A stretch of DNA of 64,000 nucleotides, from NCBI RefSeq assembly GCF_014836765.1, contig NZ_JACSQG010000001.1:124001-188000 (forward strand), given 5' to 3'. The translations under genes were made by a program, and so were the position numbers. This document shows, piece by piece, positions 1 through 9,322 of this stretch. The notes beneath the pieces are model-generated. The model was not told the DNA's origin. It worked only from the letters and a program-made list of their open reading frames with translations, and did not search any database. The stretch comes from Serpens gallinarum. GTDB lineage: Bacteria; Pseudomonadota; Gammaproteobacteria; Pseudomonadales; Pseudomonadaceae. Numbering within the stretch: the stretch's first letter is position 1; the number at the start of each line of letters is the position of its first letter.

Positions 1-751
1 GGGCCAGGTGCTCCCAGCACAAACCGGGCTCCATCTTGTGGGCCATGAAATGCGCGGCGCCGGCGGTGTTCTTGGCATCGCCGGGCAGGTAAGCCAACAG
101 GTTGCCCATCTTCGGCAGGCCCTGGGGCCACAAGGCCCGCTTGATCCAGCGCGGATGGCAGGCGACGTCGAGCTTGTTGCGCCAGGTGAGCTGCAGCGGT
201 TTGGCGAAGTTGCGCCGGTCCCACTCGCGGTTGCCGATTAGCACCGCATCGCTGGTCAGCAGCAGGGTGCGGCAGCCGACCGCCTCGGCGCGGCGCAGCA
301 GGTCGTCTTCGACGGCCGGGTCGTTCAGGCTGTACAGCTGGTACCAGAGCTCAACGTCCGGCACGGCGGCGGCGACTTCTTCCAGCGAGTTGCTGGAGAC
401 AGTGCTCAGGGTGAAAGGGATGCCCTTGTCGCGCGCCGCCCTGGCCAGCAGGATGTCGGCATCCTTGTAGAGCATGCCATTGAAGCCGGTGGGGCCGATG
501 GCCAGCGGCAGGGGTCGCTGCTGGCCGAGAAACGCGGTGCGGGTGTCGATCTGCGCGCAGGAGATCAGCGTCGACGGCAGCAGGCCGATCTCGGCGAAGG
601 CCTGGCGATTGCGCCGCAGGGTGACTTCGTCCTCGGCGCCGCCGGCCAAGTACTCCCAGGCGAAATGGGGCAGGTGCCGGCGCGCCATGTGTTCCAGTTC
701 GGCAATACTCTGAGCGTGTTCAAAGCGAGTGTCGTTACGGTAGCGCCGCAT
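1..751 (-). CDS. FMN-dependent alpha-hydroxy-acid dehydrogenase (partial, C-terminus outside window)
   Basis: The reading frame runs from an ATG at 751 off the left edge, giving about 250 N-terminal residues of a family usually 360-400 long. The N-terminus has the family pattern: a short helix, then FAWEYLAGGAEDE, RNRQAF, and LPLAIGPTGFNGML around residue 80, followed by the STVSS and WYQLY strands that line the FMN site. Enzymes of this family (L-lactate dehydrogenase LldD, mandelate dehydrogenase MdlB, glycolate oxidase) oxidise 2-hydroxy acids to 2-keto acids. The catalytic His and Arg lie in the missing part. The N-terminus resembles mandelate dehydrogenase-like members more than LldD, but the substrate cannot be fixed. 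It is transcribed away from kauB across a 242-bp intergenic region. Confidence 0.85.
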   Translation of the reverse strand, partial: MRRYRNDTRFEHAQSIAELEHMARRHLPHFAWEYLAGGAEDEVTLRRNRQAFAEIGLLPSTLISCAQIDTRTAFLGQQRPLPLAIGPTGFNGMLYKDADILLARAARDKGIPFTLSTVSSNSLEEVAAAVPDVELWYQLYSLNDPAVEDDLLRRAEAVGCRTLLLTSDAVLIGNREWDRRNFAKPLQLTWRNKLDVACHPRWIKRALWPQGLPKMGNLLAYLPGDAKNTAGAAHFMAHKMEPGLCWEHLA

Positions 752-993
752 AAGCAATCCTTGGTTGCGAAAAGGCAGAGGCAATCAGCGCTACCGGCCC
801 GCAGCGGGCGCCAGCGCGCCGGCCAAGATTACCAGAGCGCTTGCTTGGGCGGTTCCGTTTGATAAAACGAACGCAGTACGCCAAATTTGTGGGCTGCTGT
901 AAAAAATATTGAAAACGATTCGGCCACTGGGTAGGGTGCGGTGATCACCTGCCTCCGCATACCGGCGGCCCCACAAAATAAGAGGAAGCCTCC

Positions 994-2484
994 ATGAGCC
1001 TGACCCGCAGCGATTGGGAACAGCGTGCCACCACTCTGGTAATCGAAGGCGGCGCCTTCATCGACGGCGCCCTTCGCCCGGCAGTGTCCGGCGCCACGTT
1101 CGACTGCATCAGCCCGGTGGATGGCCGTGTGCTCGGTCAGGTGGCCAGCTGCGATCAGGCGGATGCTGAGGCGGCCGTACAGGTGGCCCGCGCACGCTTC
1201 GAGTCCGGCGTCTGGTCGCGCCTGGCGCCAGTCAAGCGCAAGCAGGTGATGATCCGCTTTGCCGACCTGATCGAGGCGCACCGCGAGGAACTGGCCCTGC
1301 TGGAAACCCTGGACATGGGCAAGCCGATCACCGATGCCCTGAAGGTCGACGTGACGGCGGCCGCGCGGGCGATCCGCTGGAGCGGCGAGGCGATCGACAA
1401 GATCTACGACGAAGTGGCGGCCACGCCCCATGACGAACTGGGTCTGGTGACCCGCGAGCCGATCGGCGTAGTGGCGGCCATCGTGCCGTGGAATTTCCCG
1501 ATGATCATGAGCTGCTGGAAGCTCGGCCCGGCGCTGGCGGCGGGCAACTCAGTAATCCTCAAACCCTCGGAAAAATCGCCGCTGACCGGCATTCGCCTGG
1601 CCGCGCTGGCCCTTGAGGCGGGCATTCCGGCCGGGGTGTTCAACGTGTTGCCAGGCTTTGGGCATACCGTCGGCAAGGCGCTGGCGCTGCACATGGATGT
1701 CGATTGTCTGGTGTTCACCGGCTCGACCAAAGTGGCCAAGCAACTGATGATCTATGCCGGCGAGTCGAACATGAAACGCGTCTGGCTGGAGGCGGGCGGC
1801 AAGAGCCCGAACATCGTCTTCGCCGACGCTCCCGATCTTGCAGCCGCCGCCGAGGCTGCCGCCAGCGCCATCGCTTACAACCAGGGCGAGGTGTGCACTG
1901 CCGGTTCGCGGCTGCTGGTCGAGCGTTCGATCAAAGACCAGTTCGTACCCATGGTGGTCGAGGCGCTCAAGCAATGGCGGCCGGGCCATCCCCTGGATCC
2001 GCAGACCCGCGTCGGCGCCATCGTCGATCAGCAGCAGCTGGGCAATGTGCTGGGCTTTATCGAGGCGGGTCGTGCCGAAGGCGCCCAGTTGCTGGTCGGT
2101 GGCCAGCGCGTTATGCAAGATACCGGCGGCACCTATGTGGAGCCGACCCTGTTCGACGGCGTGAGCAATGCGATGAAGATCGCCCGCGAGGAAATCTTCG
2201 GGCCGGTGCTCTCGGTGATCGCCTTCGACACGCCCGAGGAAGCGGTACAGATCGCCAACGACACACCTTATGGGCTGGCGGCGGCGGTGTGGACCAGCAA
2301 CCTGTCCAAGGCCCATTTGACCGCCAAGGCCCTGCGCGCCGGCAGCGTGTGGGTCAATCAGTACGATGGCGGCGACATGACCGCGCCGTTCGGCGGTTTC
2401 AAGCAGTCCGGCAACGGCCGCGACAAATCCCTGCATGCCTTCGACAAGTACACCGAACTCAAGGCCACCTGGATCAAGCTATGA
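994..2484 (+). CDS. kauB: Gamma-glutamyl-aminobutyraldehyde dehydrogenase (PuuC/KauB type)
   Basis: This is a 496-residue NAD(P)-dependent aldehyde dehydrogenase that oxidises the aldehydes made during polyamine breakdown. It keeps the family landmarks: IVPWNFP near residue 165, the catalytic Glu in LEAGGKSPN, the catalytic Cys in EVCTAG near residue 303, EEIFGPV and PFGGFKQSGNGRD at the C-terminus. It aligns by eye over its full length with E. coli PuuC (495 aa), including the long N-terminal extension. The nearby puuB and pauR genes support a polyamine role. The start follows an AAGAGGAAG-type ribosome site. A perfect 14-bp inverted repeat about 75 bp after the stop may end transcription. 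Confidence 0.9.
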   Translation: MSLTRSDWEQRATTLVIEGGAFIDGALRPAVSGATFDCISPVDGRVLGQVASCDQADAEAAVQVARARFESGVWSRLAPVKRKQVMIRFADLIEAHREELALLETLDMGKPITDALKVDVTAAARAIRWSGEAIDKIYDEVAATPHDELGLVTREPIGVVAAIVPWNFPMIMSCWKLGPALAAGNSVILKPSEKSPLTGIRLAALALEAGIPAGVFNVLPGFGHTVGKALALHMDVDCLVFTGSTKVAKQLMIYAGESNMKRVWLEAGGKSPNIVFADAPDLAAAAEAAASAIAYNQGEVCTAGSRLLVERSIKDQFVPMVVEALKQWRPGHPLDPQTRVGAIVDQQQLGNVLGFIEAGRAEGAQLLVGGQRVMQDTGGTYVEPTLFDGVSNAMKIAREEIFGPVLSVIAFDTPEEAVQIANDTPYGLAAAVWTSNLSKAHLTAKALRAGSVWVNQYDGGDMTAPFGGFKQSGNGRDKSLHAFDKYTELKATWIKL

Positions 2485-2540
2485 CCCGATGTACCCTTGG
2501 GTGCGCACTCGCTGTCTGTGTCTATCCGACACTGTCCAGT

Positions 2541-2612
2541 GGATGGGAAAAGCGCCATCCACCCTACGGGTTGCTGTAACCCGTAGGGTGGACAACCGTT
2601 GTGCGTTGTCCA
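2541..2612. repeat. GTAGGGTGGA-type palindromic repeat block
   Basis: Two imperfect palindromic units of the same family lie here. They share a perfect 14-bp inverted repeat, CCACCCTACGGGTT at 2559-2572 against AACCCGTAGGGTGG at 2578-2591. The second unit continues as GGGTGGACAAC...GTTGTCCACC. Related copies occur at 9727-9879, 48418-48446 and 61522-61617. The block lies between kauB and the MFS gene and could act as a transcription terminator, although it has no T-run. Confidence 0.75.
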
Positions 2613-2634
2613 CCGCATGCGACCTGGATTTTCT

Positions 2635-3777
2635 ATGCGTTGGTTAACTTATTTTGCCGTCTGCGGTGCGGTAATCAGCGTCGGTCTGGCGCTGGGCATC
2701 AGCCTGCCGCTGGTGTCGTTACGCCTGGAAGCCTGGGGTTACGGGACCTTTGCCATTGGCGTGATGGCGGCGATGCCGGCAGTCGGCATTTTGGTGGGCT
2801 CGGCGCTGTCCGGGCGGCTGGCCCAGCGCCTGGGCAGCGCCCGGCTGATGCGCCTGTGCTTGCTGAGCGGGGCGGTGTCCGTAGGTCTGCTGGCGCTGTG
2901 GCCGCACTATTCGCTGTGGCTGCTGTTGCGGTTATGGCTGGGCATGTCGCTGACCGTGGTGTTCATCCTCGGTGAAAGCTGGATCAATCAACTGGCGGTG
3001 GAACATCTGCGCGGCCGGCTGGTGGCGTTGTACGGCACCGGCTATGCCCTCAGTCAGTTGTGCGGACCGCTGCTGCTCGGCGCATTGGGCAGTGAGAGCG
3101 ACACGGGATTCTGGTGCGGCGTTGGCTTGCTGGTCGGTGGCGCGCTGTTGCTGGTGGGGCGCGATGGCGCGCCTGAAGTGAGCAGTTATGACGCCAGCCT
3201 GCGGGGGCTGCTGCAGTTCTGTCGCAGCCTGCCGGCCATTGCCTGGGCGGTAGCGCTGTTCGCTGCGTTCGAGTCGATGGTGCTGACGTTGTTGCCGGTG
3301 TACGGCCTGCGCCAGGGGTTTGCCCCGGAAATCGCCTTGCTGATGGTCAGCGTGGTGGTGGTCGGCGATGCACTGCTGCAGTTGCCGATCGGCTGGCTCG
3401 CCGATCATGTATCGCGCCCGCTGTTGTTCCAGGGTTGCGCATTGGCGCTGTTACTCAGCAGCCTGGGCATTCCTGCCCTGTTGCACACGCCGCTGATCTG
3501 GCCGCTGTGGGTACTGTTCGGGGCCAGCGCCGGTGGCTTGTTCACCCTGTCGCTGATTTTGATCGGCGAACGGTATCGGGACAGCGAGCTGGTGCGCGCC
3601 AATGCCCATGTTTCGCAACTGTGGGGCATTGGCTGCCTGCTCGGTCCGCTGGCCACGGGAGCGGCCAGCCAGTGGGTCAGCGGCCATGCCCTGCCGCTGT
3701 TGATGGCCCTGGGCGCCGGCGGGTTGGTAGTTCTGTTGCGCGGCAGGCATGGCTTGGCGCAACAGGCCAGCCCATAA
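2635..3777 (+). CDS. MFS transporter (YcaD-like)
   Basis: This 380-residue protein has about 12 predicted membrane segments and belongs to the major facilitator superfamily. Between segments 2 and 3 is a loop SGRLAQRLGSARLMR that fits the family motif A, and a second copy (GWLADHVSRP) follows segment 8, as expected for the duplicated fold. The segment AVEHLRGRLVALYGTGYALSQLCGPLL resembles small-molecule transporters such as YcaD. The substrate is unknown. The ATG at 2635 is preferred because upstream in-frame starts fall inside the repeat block. The ribosome site is weak. It is convergent with the phospholipase D gene, with a 40-bp gap. Confidence 0.82.
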   Translation: MRWLTYFAVCGAVISVGLALGISLPLVSLRLEAWGYGTFAIGVMAAMPAVGILVGSALSGRLAQRLGSARLMRLCLLSGAVSVGLLALWPHYSLWLLLRLWLGMSLTVVFILGESWINQLAVEHLRGRLVALYGTGYALSQLCGPLLLGALGSESDTGFWCGVGLLVGGALLLVGRDGAPEVSSYDASLRGLLQFCRSLPAIAWAVALFAAFESMVLTLLPVYGLRQGFAPEIALLMVSVVVVGDALLQLPIGWLADHVSRPLLFQGCALALLLSSLGIPALLHTPLIWPLWVLFGASAGGLFTLSLILIGERYRDSELVRANAHVSQLWGIGCLLGPLATGAASQWVSGHALPLLMALGAGGLVVLLRGRHGLAQQASP

Positions 3778-3817
3778 GGGTATAGAGCCGTTTCGCGTCG
3801 TGCCGCGTGCGGGGTCG

Positions 3818-5362
3818 TTACAACATTCGTTCCAGGCCGATCCAATCGGCCAACCAGGCATTCAGGCGGCGCCACAGGTTGCCGGGCTCGCGTTCGATAC
3901 GCCGGGTAATGCCCTGGTCTTCGGCCATCCACACCAGGCGTGGCCGGGCGTCTTGTTCGTCCAGTTGCACCTCGTAGCTGATGGACGGCCGCATGCCTTC
4001 CAGGGTCAGGCGACGCACTTCGCCGGCCAGCGCGGGGCTGTCCACCAGCACGCCCACTTCGCTGTTCCACAGCACCGAGCGTGGATCGAAATTGAACGAG
4101 CCGATGAAGACTTTTTCCCCATCGATGACCAGCGCCTTGCTGTGCAGACTGGATTCGGACGAGCCGCTGAAGCTGTAGCTGCTTTCCTCGTCCGGTTGGC
4201 GGCGCAGCTCGAACACCCGGATGCCGTGCTTCAACAGGCTGATGCGGTAGGGCGCGTAGGCACCATGCACGGCGGGCACATCGGTGGCTTCCAGCGAGTT
4301 GGTCAACAGGCGTACATCGATGCCCTGATCCGCCCGGCGGGTGAGGTCCAGCAGGCCTTCGCGAGCGGGAATGAAATACGCCGAGACCAGCAGAAGTTCC
4401 TTGCGGATATGCGCCAGGTGGGGCGACAACTGAGTCGTGAGTAGCCAGTGCGGGTCCGGCTCACGCTCGGCGAGGATCTTGTTAGGCGCATCCCACAATG
4501 CCTGGCCGCGTGCCCAAATCAAGGATTCCAGCCAGCCTTGCAGTTGCGGTGTTTGCTGGTAGGCGAGCAGTGGCGCAATGCGCTGCGGTTCGTGTTGCTG
4601 GACGTCGGCGAGGTACTGGGTGAGTGTGCGGCGCGCCTTGTCCAGGGTCCGCTGAGAGGGCGGTCGGTAGAGAAAGTGCTGAATCGGCACGCTCAGGCGG
4701 TGATTCCAGAACTGGTCGAAGCTTTCCGCCAGGCTGACGGCCACCGGCCCGGCGGCGAGCAGGTCGATGTCGGCGAAGTTGAGTTGCGGCTGGGCATCGA
4801 AGTATTCGTCGCCCAGATTGCGCCCGCCGACAATGGCCACGCTGCTGTCGGCCAGCCATAACTTGTTGTGCATGCGCCGATGCTGGCGGTTGAGGTTGAA
4901 CAGCCTGCCCAGGAGACGGGTGATGCCATTGCTGCGGCCCACATGCAGGGCATTGAACACGCGGATCTGAATGTTCGGGTGGGCGGCCAGCGTGGCAATT
5001 TCATAATCGCGCCCATCGCTTGCGGTGTCATCGAGCAAAACGCGCACCCGCACGCCGCGATCGGCGGCGCGCAGCAGTTCCTCGACCAGCAGGCTCGTGC
5101 TGAGGCCCTCGTGGACGATGTAGTACTGCAAATCGAGGCTGTGCCGGGCACGGCGGATCAGCTCGGCGCGGGCGCTGAACGCCTCGCTGCTGGAAGCCAG
5201 CAGGCGAAAGCCTGATTCGCCAGCCGGATGGGCTTGGGCCTGCTGGCGCAGCGTCAAGGCAATGGGTGACTCCCCCGGCGCCAGGGCTTGGCTGGGGATG
5301 GGTTGGGCAATGCTGGTACAGCCGGCGAGCCAGAGCAGGCCGAGCAGCAAATAGGTGTGCAC
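3818..5362 (-). CDS. Phospholipase D family lipoprotein (ClsC/YmdC-like)
   Basis: The protein of about 514 residues has two HKD catalytic motifs: MHNKLWLAD followed by GGRNLGDEYFD in the first half, and LHSKALVIDGEKVFIGSFNFDPRS in the second. Enzymes with this arrangement transfer or hydrolyse phosphatidyl groups, as in cardiolipin synthase C. The GTG at 5362 is chosen because it begins a lipoprotein signal peptide (hydrophobic run ending LAGC). Longer in-frame starts would overlap the upstream araC-type gene with implausible sequence. A membrane-anchored location facing the periplasm is inferred. The exact substrate is not known. Confidence 0.85.
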   Translation of the reverse strand: MHTYLLLGLLWLAGCTSIAQPIPSQALAPGESPIALTLRQQAQAHPAGESGFRLLASSSEAFSARAELIRRARHSLDLQYYIVHEGLSTSLLVEELLRAADRGVRVRVLLDDTASDGRDYEIATLAAHPNIQIRVFNALHVGRSNGITRLLGRLFNLNRQHRRMHNKLWLADSSVAIVGGRNLGDEYFDAQPQLNFADIDLLAAGPVAVSLAESFDQFWNHRLSVPIQHFLYRPPSQRTLDKARRTLTQYLADVQQHEPQRIAPLLAYQQTPQLQGWLESLIWARGQALWDAPNKILAEREPDPHWLLTTQLSPHLAHIRKELLLVSAYFIPAREGLLDLTRRADQGIDVRLLTNSLEATDVPAVHGAYAPYRISLLKHGIRVFELRRQPDEESSYSFSGSSESSLHSKALVIDGEKVFIGSFNFDPRSVLWNSEVGVLVDSPALAGEVRRLTLEGMRPSISYEVQLDEQDARPRLVWMAEDQGITRRIEREPGNLWRRLNAWLADWIGLERML

Positions 5363-5429
5363 CTTGAGGTCTCGTCGATGACTGCGGGTGCCCTTTAGCG
5401 TAGCGGCAGATAGGCAGGCTGGGCGGGGG

Positions 5430-6398
5430 CTAGGCGTAGCGCCGCCGCCAGGCGGCTGGTGGCAGGCCGAAATGCTGGCGAAAAGCCCGATTGAGTGCGG
5501 CTTCCGAGGCGTAGCCGACTTCCTCGGCAATGCGTGCCAGGGTGCGGCCCTCGCGCAATTGCTGGGCAGCCAGCAGCAGGCGCCAGTGACATAAATAGCG
5601 CATCGGCGGTTGGCCGATCAGTTGGGTAAAACGCTCAGCGAAGGCTGAGCGCGACAGTCCGACTGCGCTGGCCAGCGCCTCGGTGGTCCAGTGGCGGGCG
5701 TGCTGGCCATGCAGCAGCGCCAGGGCCTTGCCGACCTGTGGGTCGCGCAGGCCGGCCAACCAGCCATGCTCGCGGTTTGACGAGGTGTCTAGGTAATGGC
5801 GCACGGCCTCGATGAAGAGCAGCTCGGCCAGCTTGCTGAGCGCGGTGACCGAGCCCGGCCGCTGCGAGGCAGCTTCCCGGGCGGCGCGCTGGAACGACTG
5901 CTCGATCCAGGCACCGTCGGCGATGCGCAACGTGAGGATGTCGGGCAGGGTGCGCAGCAGCGGATTGTCGGGCACCTCGCAACCGATGTAGCCGCAGATC
6001 ACCTCTGTCGTGGCGCCTCCGCCACCGTAGCGCAGGTGGGCCAGCCCAGGACCGTCCGGCGGTTGCAGCAGATGATCGATAATCTGCACCGGTAGCTGTG
6101 TGGCGCTGGCGAGGATATGTGGCGGGTTGCGGGGTAACAGGATGATCTCACCCGCCTCGACAGCCAACGGCGGGGCTTCGCCGACGCTGAGCAGCAAGCG
6201 GCCGGCGAGTACATAGTGGTAGGCCATGAGATGAGCCGGAGGTAGGCCTTGGGAGCTGAAATCCTCGGGGCCAACTTGCGAGCGTATGCACCAGGGCGCG
6301 GTAAATTCGGCGTGCAGAAAGGCACCTGCGGACAGGTGCACCGTCGTCAGCACGCTGGATAACGCATCCACGGCGGCCTCGCTTGGCGGCTGGATCAA
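5430..6398 (-). CDS. AraC-family transcriptional regulator with cupin sensor domain
   Basis: The 322-residue protein has an N-terminal cupin-type effector domain (roughly residues 10-200, with HYVLAGRLLLSV and a proline/glycine-rich sensor region). A C-terminal double helix-turn-helix follows (residues 225-320), with the AraC signatures ALASAVGLSRSAFAERF and IAEEVGYASEAALNRAF. The layout matches AraC regulators with a Cupin_6 domain, which often respond to small organic molecules. It is divergent from the TPR protein gene at 6519, with 120 bp between them, and that gene is a plausible target. The effector is unknown. Confidence 0.88.
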   Translation of the reverse strand: MIQPPSEAAVDALSSVLTTVHLSAGAFLHAEFTAPWCIRSQVGPEDFSSQGLPPAHLMAYHYVLAGRLLLSVGEAPPLAVEAGEIILLPRNPPHILASATQLPVQIIDHLLQPPDGPGLAHLRYGGGGATTEVICGYIGCEVPDNPLLRTLPDILTLRIADGAWIEQSFQRAAREAASQRPGSVTALSKLAELLFIEAVRHYLDTSSNREHGWLAGLRDPQVGKALALLHGQHARHWTTEALASAVGLSRSAFAERFTQLIGQPPMRYLCHWRLLLAAQQLREGRTLARIAEEVGYASEAALNRAFRQHFGLPPAAWRRRYA

Positions 6399-6518
6399 AA
6401 ATGCCGGCGTCTGGGCTATAGGCAGCCCTTGGCCTCTTTTTTACCGTAGCAGGCACGCGGTGACGGGAGCAGGCCGTACGGCAGCGCGTTGAGAAGACAG
6501 CCATATGAGGATCATCCA

Positions 6519-7847
6519 ATGACGATGCGCGACCCTATGGGACTGGAAATTTCCGGTGCCGATCACGACAGCTTGCACCACTATCAAGATGCCCTGGCAC
6601 AGTTTCAGTGTTATGTCGGCGACCCGCTGACCACCCTCGACGCCGCCCAGGCGCAGCGCCCGGAGATGATCATGGCCCACGTGCTGCGGGCCTGGCTGAA
6701 CCTGCTGGGCACCGAGCCCGATGGCCTGGTCGCGGCGCGCGCGGCCTATCGGCAGGCCGCGGCATTGCCGCACAACGCACGCGAGCAGGGACACCTGAAG
6801 GCCATCGGCGCGCTGCTCGACGGGCGCTGGAAGGAGGCCGGCGTGTTGTTGGAGGATGTGAGCATCGCCTGGCCGCTGGATATTCTTGCCCTGCAGGCCG
6901 GCCATCTGGTGGATTTCTTCTGCGGTCATGGACGCATGCTGCGCGACCGCATCAGCCGCGCACTGCCGGAATGGCAGGCACAAATGCCGGGCTATCATGC
7001 ACTGCTTGGCATGCATGCGTTCGGCCTGGAGGAAAACGCCGATTACCTCGCCGCCGAGCGAGCCGGGCGGCGTGCCGTCGAGCTACAGCCACGCGATGGG
7101 TGGGCGCAGCATGCGGTGGCCCATGTGCTGGAGATGCAAAACCGCCCGCGCGAAGGCATCGCCTGGATGCGCGAGCGCCAACCGCACTGGGCGGGTGACA
7201 GCTTCTTCCAGGTGCATAACTGGTGGCATCTGGCACTGTTTCACCTGGATCTGGAGCAGTATGACGAGGTGCTGGCGCTGTTCGACGGCCCGGTCTTCGG
7301 CGCCCGCTCGGCGTTGGTGCTCGATCTGGTGGATGCTTCAGCGCTGCTCTGGCGCCTGCAACTGCTCGGCGTGGACGTGGGCGAACGCTGGCGCGCGGTG
7401 GCGGATCTCTGGACGCCTCATGCGGACGTCGGCCTCTATGCGTTCAACGACGCCCACGCCATGCTGGCCTTCGTCAGCGCCGGGTACAGTGCGCAGGCTG
7501 AGGCGGTGCTGGCGGCGCAGCAGCGAGTGATCGAGACGTGTGCTAACGACAACCGGCAGTTCAGCGGCGAAGTGGGGTATCCGCTGTGCCGGGCGATCCA
7601 GGCCTTCGCCGTTGGCGAGTATGTTAACTGCGTGCGCCTGCTCCGACCGCTGCGTTCCATCGCTCAGCGTTTCGGCGGCAGTCACGCGCAGCGCGACCTG
7701 ATTGACTTGACCCTGTTCGAAGCGGCGCGGCGTAGTGGCCAATCTGAGCTGGCACGGGCGCTGGCCAACGAGCGACGGCTGGCCCGGCCGAACAGCGCGC
7801 AAACGCGCCGCCTGGCCCTCAGGGCGAGCCAGACCGAGGCGGCCTGA
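6519..7847 (+). CDS. Tetratricopeptide repeat protein (TTC38-like)
   Basis: This is a 442-residue soluble protein of helical TPR-type repeats, with recurrent patterns such as AAERAGRRAVELQPRDGWAQHAVAHVLEMQ and HNWWHLALFHLDLEQYDEVLALFD. It resembles the TTC38 group of conserved proteins, which have no established biochemical role. The ATG at 6519 is chosen over the upstream TTG because it has a GAGG eight bases upstream. It is divergent from the AraC regulator. It is convergent with puuB with only 9 bp between stop codons, so the two transcripts must overlap. Confidence 0.8.
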   Translation: MTMRDPMGLEISGADHDSLHHYQDALAQFQCYVGDPLTTLDAAQAQRPEMIMAHVLRAWLNLLGTEPDGLVAARAAYRQAAALPHNAREQGHLKAIGALLDGRWKEAGVLLEDVSIAWPLDILALQAGHLVDFFCGHGRMLRDRISRALPEWQAQMPGYHALLGMHAFGLEENADYLAAERAGRRAVELQPRDGWAQHAVAHVLEMQNRPREGIAWMRERQPHWAGDSFFQVHNWWHLALFHLDLEQYDEVLALFDGPVFGARSALVLDLVDASALLWRLQLLGVDVGERWRAVADLWTPHADVGLYAFNDAHAMLAFVSAGYSAQAEAVLAAQQRVIETCANDNRQFSGEVGYPLCRAIQAFAVGEYVNCVRLLRPLRSIAQRFGGSHAQRDLIDLTLFEAARRSGQSELARALANERRLARPNSAQTRRLALRASQTEAA

Positions 7848-7856
7848 GGGCGTGGG

Positions 7857-9158
7857 TTAGCTCAGCTCCTTGAGGCGATGCCAGAGCATGCCCAGTGCCA
7901 GCAACGGCGAGCGCAACAGACGCCCGCCGGGGAAGGTGATGTGGGGCACCTGGGCGAACAGCTCGAAGCCGCGGCTGTGCTGTTCGGCAATGGCTTCGCC
8001 GAGCAGTTTGCCGGCCAGGTGGGTGGCATTCAGGCCGTGACCGGCATAGGCCTGGGCGTAATACACGTTGGGGTGCTCGCGCAGCCGGCCAATCTGTGGC
8101 AGGCGGTTGGCACCGATGCCGATCATGCCGCCCCACTGGTACTCGATGCGCACGTTGGCCAACTGCGGAAACACCTTGAGCATCTTCGGCCGCATGTACG
8201 CGGCGATGTCCTTGGGGTCGCGCCCGGAGTAATGGCAGGCGCCGCCGAACAGCAGGCGATGGTCGGCGGACAAGCGATAGTAATCCAGGGCCACGCGCTG
8301 GTCGCTCAGCGCCATGTTCTGCGGAATCAATTCATGGGCGTGTTCGGGGTTCAGCGGCTCGCTGGCAATGATGTAGCTGCCGGCGGGCAACACCTTGCCG
8401 CCAATGGCGGGTTCCAGGTCGTTGAGGTAGGCGTTGCAGGCCAGTACCAGCGTATCGGCGCGCACCTGACCTTGGGCTGTGTGCACGCTGACCTGCGGCC
8501 CATGCTCGATGCGCGTCACCGCCGAATGCTCGTACAGGCGCACGCCCAGCGCGGCGGCTGCGGCGGCTTCACCCAGCGCCAGGTTGAGCGGGTGCAGGTG
8601 ACCGGAGCCCATGTCGATCAGCCCGCCGACATAGCGCTCCGAACCCACCACCTCGTGCATCTGCCCAGGCTGCAGCAGGCGCAGTTCATGGCGATAACCC
8701 AGGCTGCGCAATTCCTCGGCGTCGGCGGCAAACCCTTCGAGATCGGCGGGCTTGTTGGCCAAGTCGCAGTAGCCCCAGGTCAGGTCGCAGTCGATGGCAT
8801 GCCGTTTGATGCGCTGGCGCACGATGTCCACCGCTTCCAGCCCCATCAATTTCAGCTCACGAACGCCATCTTCACCGAGCAGAGGCAAGAAGCGCTCGAC
8901 CTCATGGCCTACGCCACGAATCAGTTGCCCGCCGTTGCGCCCGCTGGCGCCCCAGCCGATCTGCCGCGCCTCCAGCAGCACTACCGAAAGGCCGCGCTCG
9001 GCCAGTTCGATGGCGGTATTCAGCCCGGAAAAACCACCGCCAACAATGCACACGTCAGCCTGCACCGCTTCACGAAGGGCCGGAAATTGCAGAGTAGGGC
9101 GGTTGCGTGTGGCTGCGTAATAAGAGGCGGCGTGCTGCTCCGGGGCATGGGCGGGCAT
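7857..9158 (-). CDS. puuB: FAD-dependent gamma-glutamylputrescine oxidase (PuuB/PauB type)
   Basis: This 433-residue flavoprotein of the DAO/GlcD fold removes the amino group from gamma-glutamyl polyamines and yields the aldehyde that KauB/PuuC oxidises. The N-terminus has SYYAATRN, typical of PuuB. A dinucleotide-binding motif VCIVGGGFSGLNTAIELAERG follows at residues 36-56, and then GASGRNGGQ. The C-terminus has YAQAYAGHGLNATHLAGK, the second FAD contact. The start has AGGA about seven bases upstream. The neighbouring kauB and pauR support the assignment. P. aeruginosa has several paralogues, so the preferred polyamine is not certain. Confidence 0.87.
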   Translation of the reverse strand: MPAHAPEQHAASYYAATRNRPTLQFPALREAVQADVCIVGGGFSGLNTAIELAERGLSVVLLEARQIGWGASGRNGGQLIRGVGHEVERFLPLLGEDGVRELKLMGLEAVDIVRQRIKRHAIDCDLTWGYCDLANKPADLEGFAADAEELRSLGYRHELRLLQPGQMHEVVGSERYVGGLIDMGSGHLHPLNLALGEAAAAAALGVRLYEHSAVTRIEHGPQVSVHTAQGQVRADTLVLACNAYLNDLEPAIGGKVLPAGSYIIASEPLNPEHAHELIPQNMALSDQRVALDYYRLSADHRLLFGGACHYSGRDPKDIAAYMRPKMLKVFPQLANVRIEYQWGGMIGIGANRLPQIGRLREHPNVYYAQAYAGHGLNATHLAGKLLGEAIAEQHSRGFELFAQVPHITFPGGRLLRSPLLALGMLWHRLKELS

Positions 9159-9322
9159 AACGAGATCCTAGGTGCGCGGGTGTGTGGAAATTTTTACGCA
9201 GAGTAAGGCGCCCGCGGCCAGCTTGCCAATCATCAAAAACGGGCCACTGAGCCGAGCAGGTTGTGGCCGCTCGCCTGGCTAGGCAAGCTGATGGCCACAG
9301 AGTCCCGCCGGAGAGCCCATCG

